In this document: piece after piece, positions 62,580-64,000 of the stretch | Layout: each line of letters starts with the position of its first letter | Numbering within the stretch: the stretch's first letter is position 1 | Origin: Mycolicibacterium rhodesiae JS60 | GTDB taxonomy: Bacteria; Actinomycetota; Actinomycetes; Mycobacteriales; Mycobacteriaceae | Direction of reading: 5' to 3' | Assembly: GCA_000230935.2 (NCBI GenBank) | Contig: AGIQ01000002.1 | Coordinates: 682,001 to 746,000, forward strand | DNA length: 64,000 nt | The notes under the pieces: model-generated | Told to the model about the DNA's origin: nothing | The model's database searches: none | What the model saw: only the letters and a program-made list of their open reading frames with translations | Translations under genes and position numbers: made by a program

Positions 62580-63989
62580 TTGCATATCGGGAAGATTACA
62601 ATCGGCACAATCGATGATTGGTCGCCGAGCCCCGGTGTGGTGATCTCCTGGCACCCGACAAAAGCGGCAATGGAGAAAGCGCGGCAAGCGCCCGTGAGTT
62701 CGGTGCCCGTCAGCTATATGCAGGGGCAGCACATTCGTGGTGTATACGAACAGGACGCCGCCGGTCTCGATTATTCGCGGCAGATTATCGCTACCTGTGA
62801 AGTTCCTGGTCAGTGTGATATCGAGGCCATGAATCACGCGCTCAACGCGTATCTGCGCCGTCATGACACCTATCGGAGTTGGTTCGAATACACCGGATCA
62901 GGCGACATTGTCCGGCGGACCATACTCGATGCCGCCGATATTGAATTCGAGCCCATCGACAACGGCGTAATGGGCGCTGAGGATGCGCGTAAGCATATTG
63001 TCGACATCCCCACTCCGCTGGAATGGGGTTGCTTTTCTTTCGGCGTGGTACAGGGTGAGGATCACTTCGATTTCTACGCCAGCATCGACCACGTCCACGG
63101 GGACGCGGCGCTGATCGGGATCACCATGCTCGAAGCCCACGGCATGTACACGTCATTGACGATGACGGGTCAGCCGATGGCTCTGCCGGAGGCCGGAAGC
63201 TTCGACGATTTCTGCCGCCAGGAGCAGCAGTCCACGGCCGATTTGACCGTGGATTCCCCGGAGGTCCGGGCCTGGATCGAGTTTGCCGAGAACAACAACA
63301 ACACGATGCCTGAGTTCCCGCTGCCGCTGGGCAATCCGCACGAACCGACCGTGGCTGACATGGTCGGGGAGATGATCTTGGATGCCGACCAGACCGCTAG
63401 GTTCGAGTCGGCGTGCGTGGCGGCCGGAGTTCGCTTCGTCGGTGGTTTGTATGCCTGCACCGCCATGGTCGAGCATGAATTGACAGGCGCGACAACATAT
63501 TACGGACTCACGCCGAGAGACACCCGCAGGACGTCGGATAACTTCACCACGCAGGGTTGGTTCACCGGCCTGGTCCCGATCACCGTCCCGATCGCCGCGA
63601 CGACGTTCGCAGAAGCCGCATGGGCGGCGCAGACGTCGTTCGATTCGGGACTGAGTCTGGCGCGGGTGCCGTATTACCGCGTGCTGGAACTGGCCCCGTG
63701 GTTGGAGAAGCCGCACCCGAATTTCCCGGTCTCGAACTTTCTTCACGGCGGCGCCGCACCACTGAACGCCGTGCTCGCGGCCGCTGACATGGGCTATTCG
63801 AACAACATCGGCATCTACTCCGACGGACGGTTCAGCTACCAGCTGACGATCTATATATTCCGGTACGAGGCCGGCACTGCCATGGCGGTGATGTTTCCGG
63901 ACAATCCGATCGCTCAGAAATCGGTCGCCCGTTACATCGAGGCGATGAAGTCCGTGTGCGAACGGATCGCCGACAGCGGGCAATGGTGA
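62580..63989 (+). CDS. papA3: PapA3-type polyketide-associated acyltransferase
   Basis: 469 residues from TTG 62580, chosen because the alignment-like start (IGKITIGTIDDWSP) matches PapA3 of M. tuberculosis as remembered and GGGAGGGGA lies just before it. A start at 62502 would add unrelated residues. The condensation-fold motif HxxxD is H171-D175 (HVHGD). Further blocks are VSYMQGQHIRG (~40), LRRHDTYRSWF (~85) and TTYYGLTPRDTRRT (~305). PapA3 proteins move polyketide-derived acyl chains onto trehalose; in TPP synthesis PapA3 makes the diacyl-trehalose intermediate. An MmpL10-type transporter and FadD would be expected to the right. Confidence 0.9.
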   Translation: MHIGKITIGTIDDWSPSPGVVISWHPTKAAMEKARQAPVSSVPVSYMQGQHIRGVYEQDAAGLDYSRQIIATCEVPGQCDIEAMNHALNAYLRRHDTYRSWFEYTGSGDIVRRTILDAADIEFEPIDNGVMGAEDARKHIVDIPTPLEWGCFSFGVVQGEDHFDFYASIDHVHGDAALIGITMLEAHGMYTSLTMTGQPMALPEAGSFDDFCRQEQQSTADLTVDSPEVRAWIEFAENNNNTMPEFPLPLGNPHEPTVADMVGEMILDADQTARFESACVAAGVRFVGGLYACTAMVEHELTGATTYYGLTPRDTRRTSDNFTTQGWFTGLVPITVPIAATTFAEAAWAAQTSFDSGLSLARVPYYRVLELAPWLEKPHPNFPVSNFLHGGAAPLNAVLAAADMGYSNNIGIYSDGRFSYQLTIYIFRYEAGTAMAVMFPDNPIAQKSVARYIEAMKSVCERIADSGQW

Positions 63990-64000
63990 GGTTCTTGTTG
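63983..64000 (+). other. Possible start of the next gene, cut by the window edge
   Basis: ATG 63983 and GTG 63986 overlap the papA3 stop and continue as an open frame (V-R-F-L-L) to the last base. In TPP loci mmpL10 follows papA3. Six codons are too few to judge. Confidence 0.25.

Overview
The window is a high-GC mycobacterial chromosome segment. From remembered gene order (no search was run) it looks like a Mycobacterium/Mycolicibacterium that keeps the trehalose-polyphleate (TPP) locus. Gene order from about 28 to 51 kb follows the M. tuberculosis Rv0223c-Rv0244c block: aldehyde dehydrogenase, methyltransferase, glycosyltransferase, membrane protein, DUF3068 protein, acyltransferase, aftD, a 57-residue secreted protein, lpqI, a TetR regulator, htdX, fabG4, fadA2 and fadE5. 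The last 13 kb match the pks-papA3 start of the TPP locus, which follows fadE5 in M. smegmatis.

Layout. 1-4.6 kb: a cut MaoC-type dehydratase, a class III CoA-transferase overlapping an amidohydrolase, and a convergent DUF222/HNH (13E12-type) protein. 4.8-11.1 kb: a catabolic island with two overlapping acyl-CoA dehydrogenase genes and an HSL-type esterase, divergent from a Baeyer-Villiger monooxygenase and a zinc alcohol dehydrogenase. A 29-bp near-perfect dyad lies between the two arms. 11.1-11.6 kb: a truncated, frameshifted amidohydrolase remnant. 11.6-20.1 kb: a GH6 glycosidase, then lipid-ester genes: LipC-like esterase, WS/DGAT, a DUF4436 membrane protein, LipO-like esterase, FadD12-like ligase and an acyltransferase. 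20.1-28 kb: echA1, a second overlapping acyl-CoA dehydrogenase pair with a thioesterase, a RibD/DHFR-fold reductase, a TetR regulator with a 45-residue upstream ORF, a FadE5 paralogue and an htdZ-type hydratase. 28-42.5 kb: the cell-envelope block ending in aftD and lpqI. 42.5-51 kb: the htdX/fabG4 and fadA2 fatty-acid genes, a sigma-F-promoter small RNA candidate (F6-like), two esterase/hydrolase genes and fadE5. 51.2-64 kb: a bimodular type I PKS and the divergent papA3.

How the genes work together. The main themes are acyl-CoA activation and beta-oxidation (FadD, FadE, EchA, MaoC, FadA), neutral-lipid turnover (WS/DGAT and Lip esterases), envelope glycan and glycolipid assembly (AftD, the TmaT-like acyltransferase, the DUF3068 protein) and synthesis of a surface polyketide glycolipid (PKS plus PapA3; the transporter would lie beyond the right edge). 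The 4.8-11.1 kb island reads as a ketone -> ester -> acid plus alcohol -> aldehyde/ketone route feeding acyl-CoA oxidation. Several divergent promoters carry palindromes, including a full match to the published KstR consensus between the acyltransferase and echA1.

The most interesting point is the PKS. Its domain order is KS-AT-KR-ACP / KS-AT-DH-ER-KR-ACP, both ATs have the malonyl-type HAFH motif, and it has no thioesterase. It fits the four-carbon repeat of phleic acids, but the module that should leave the double bond has no dehydratase.
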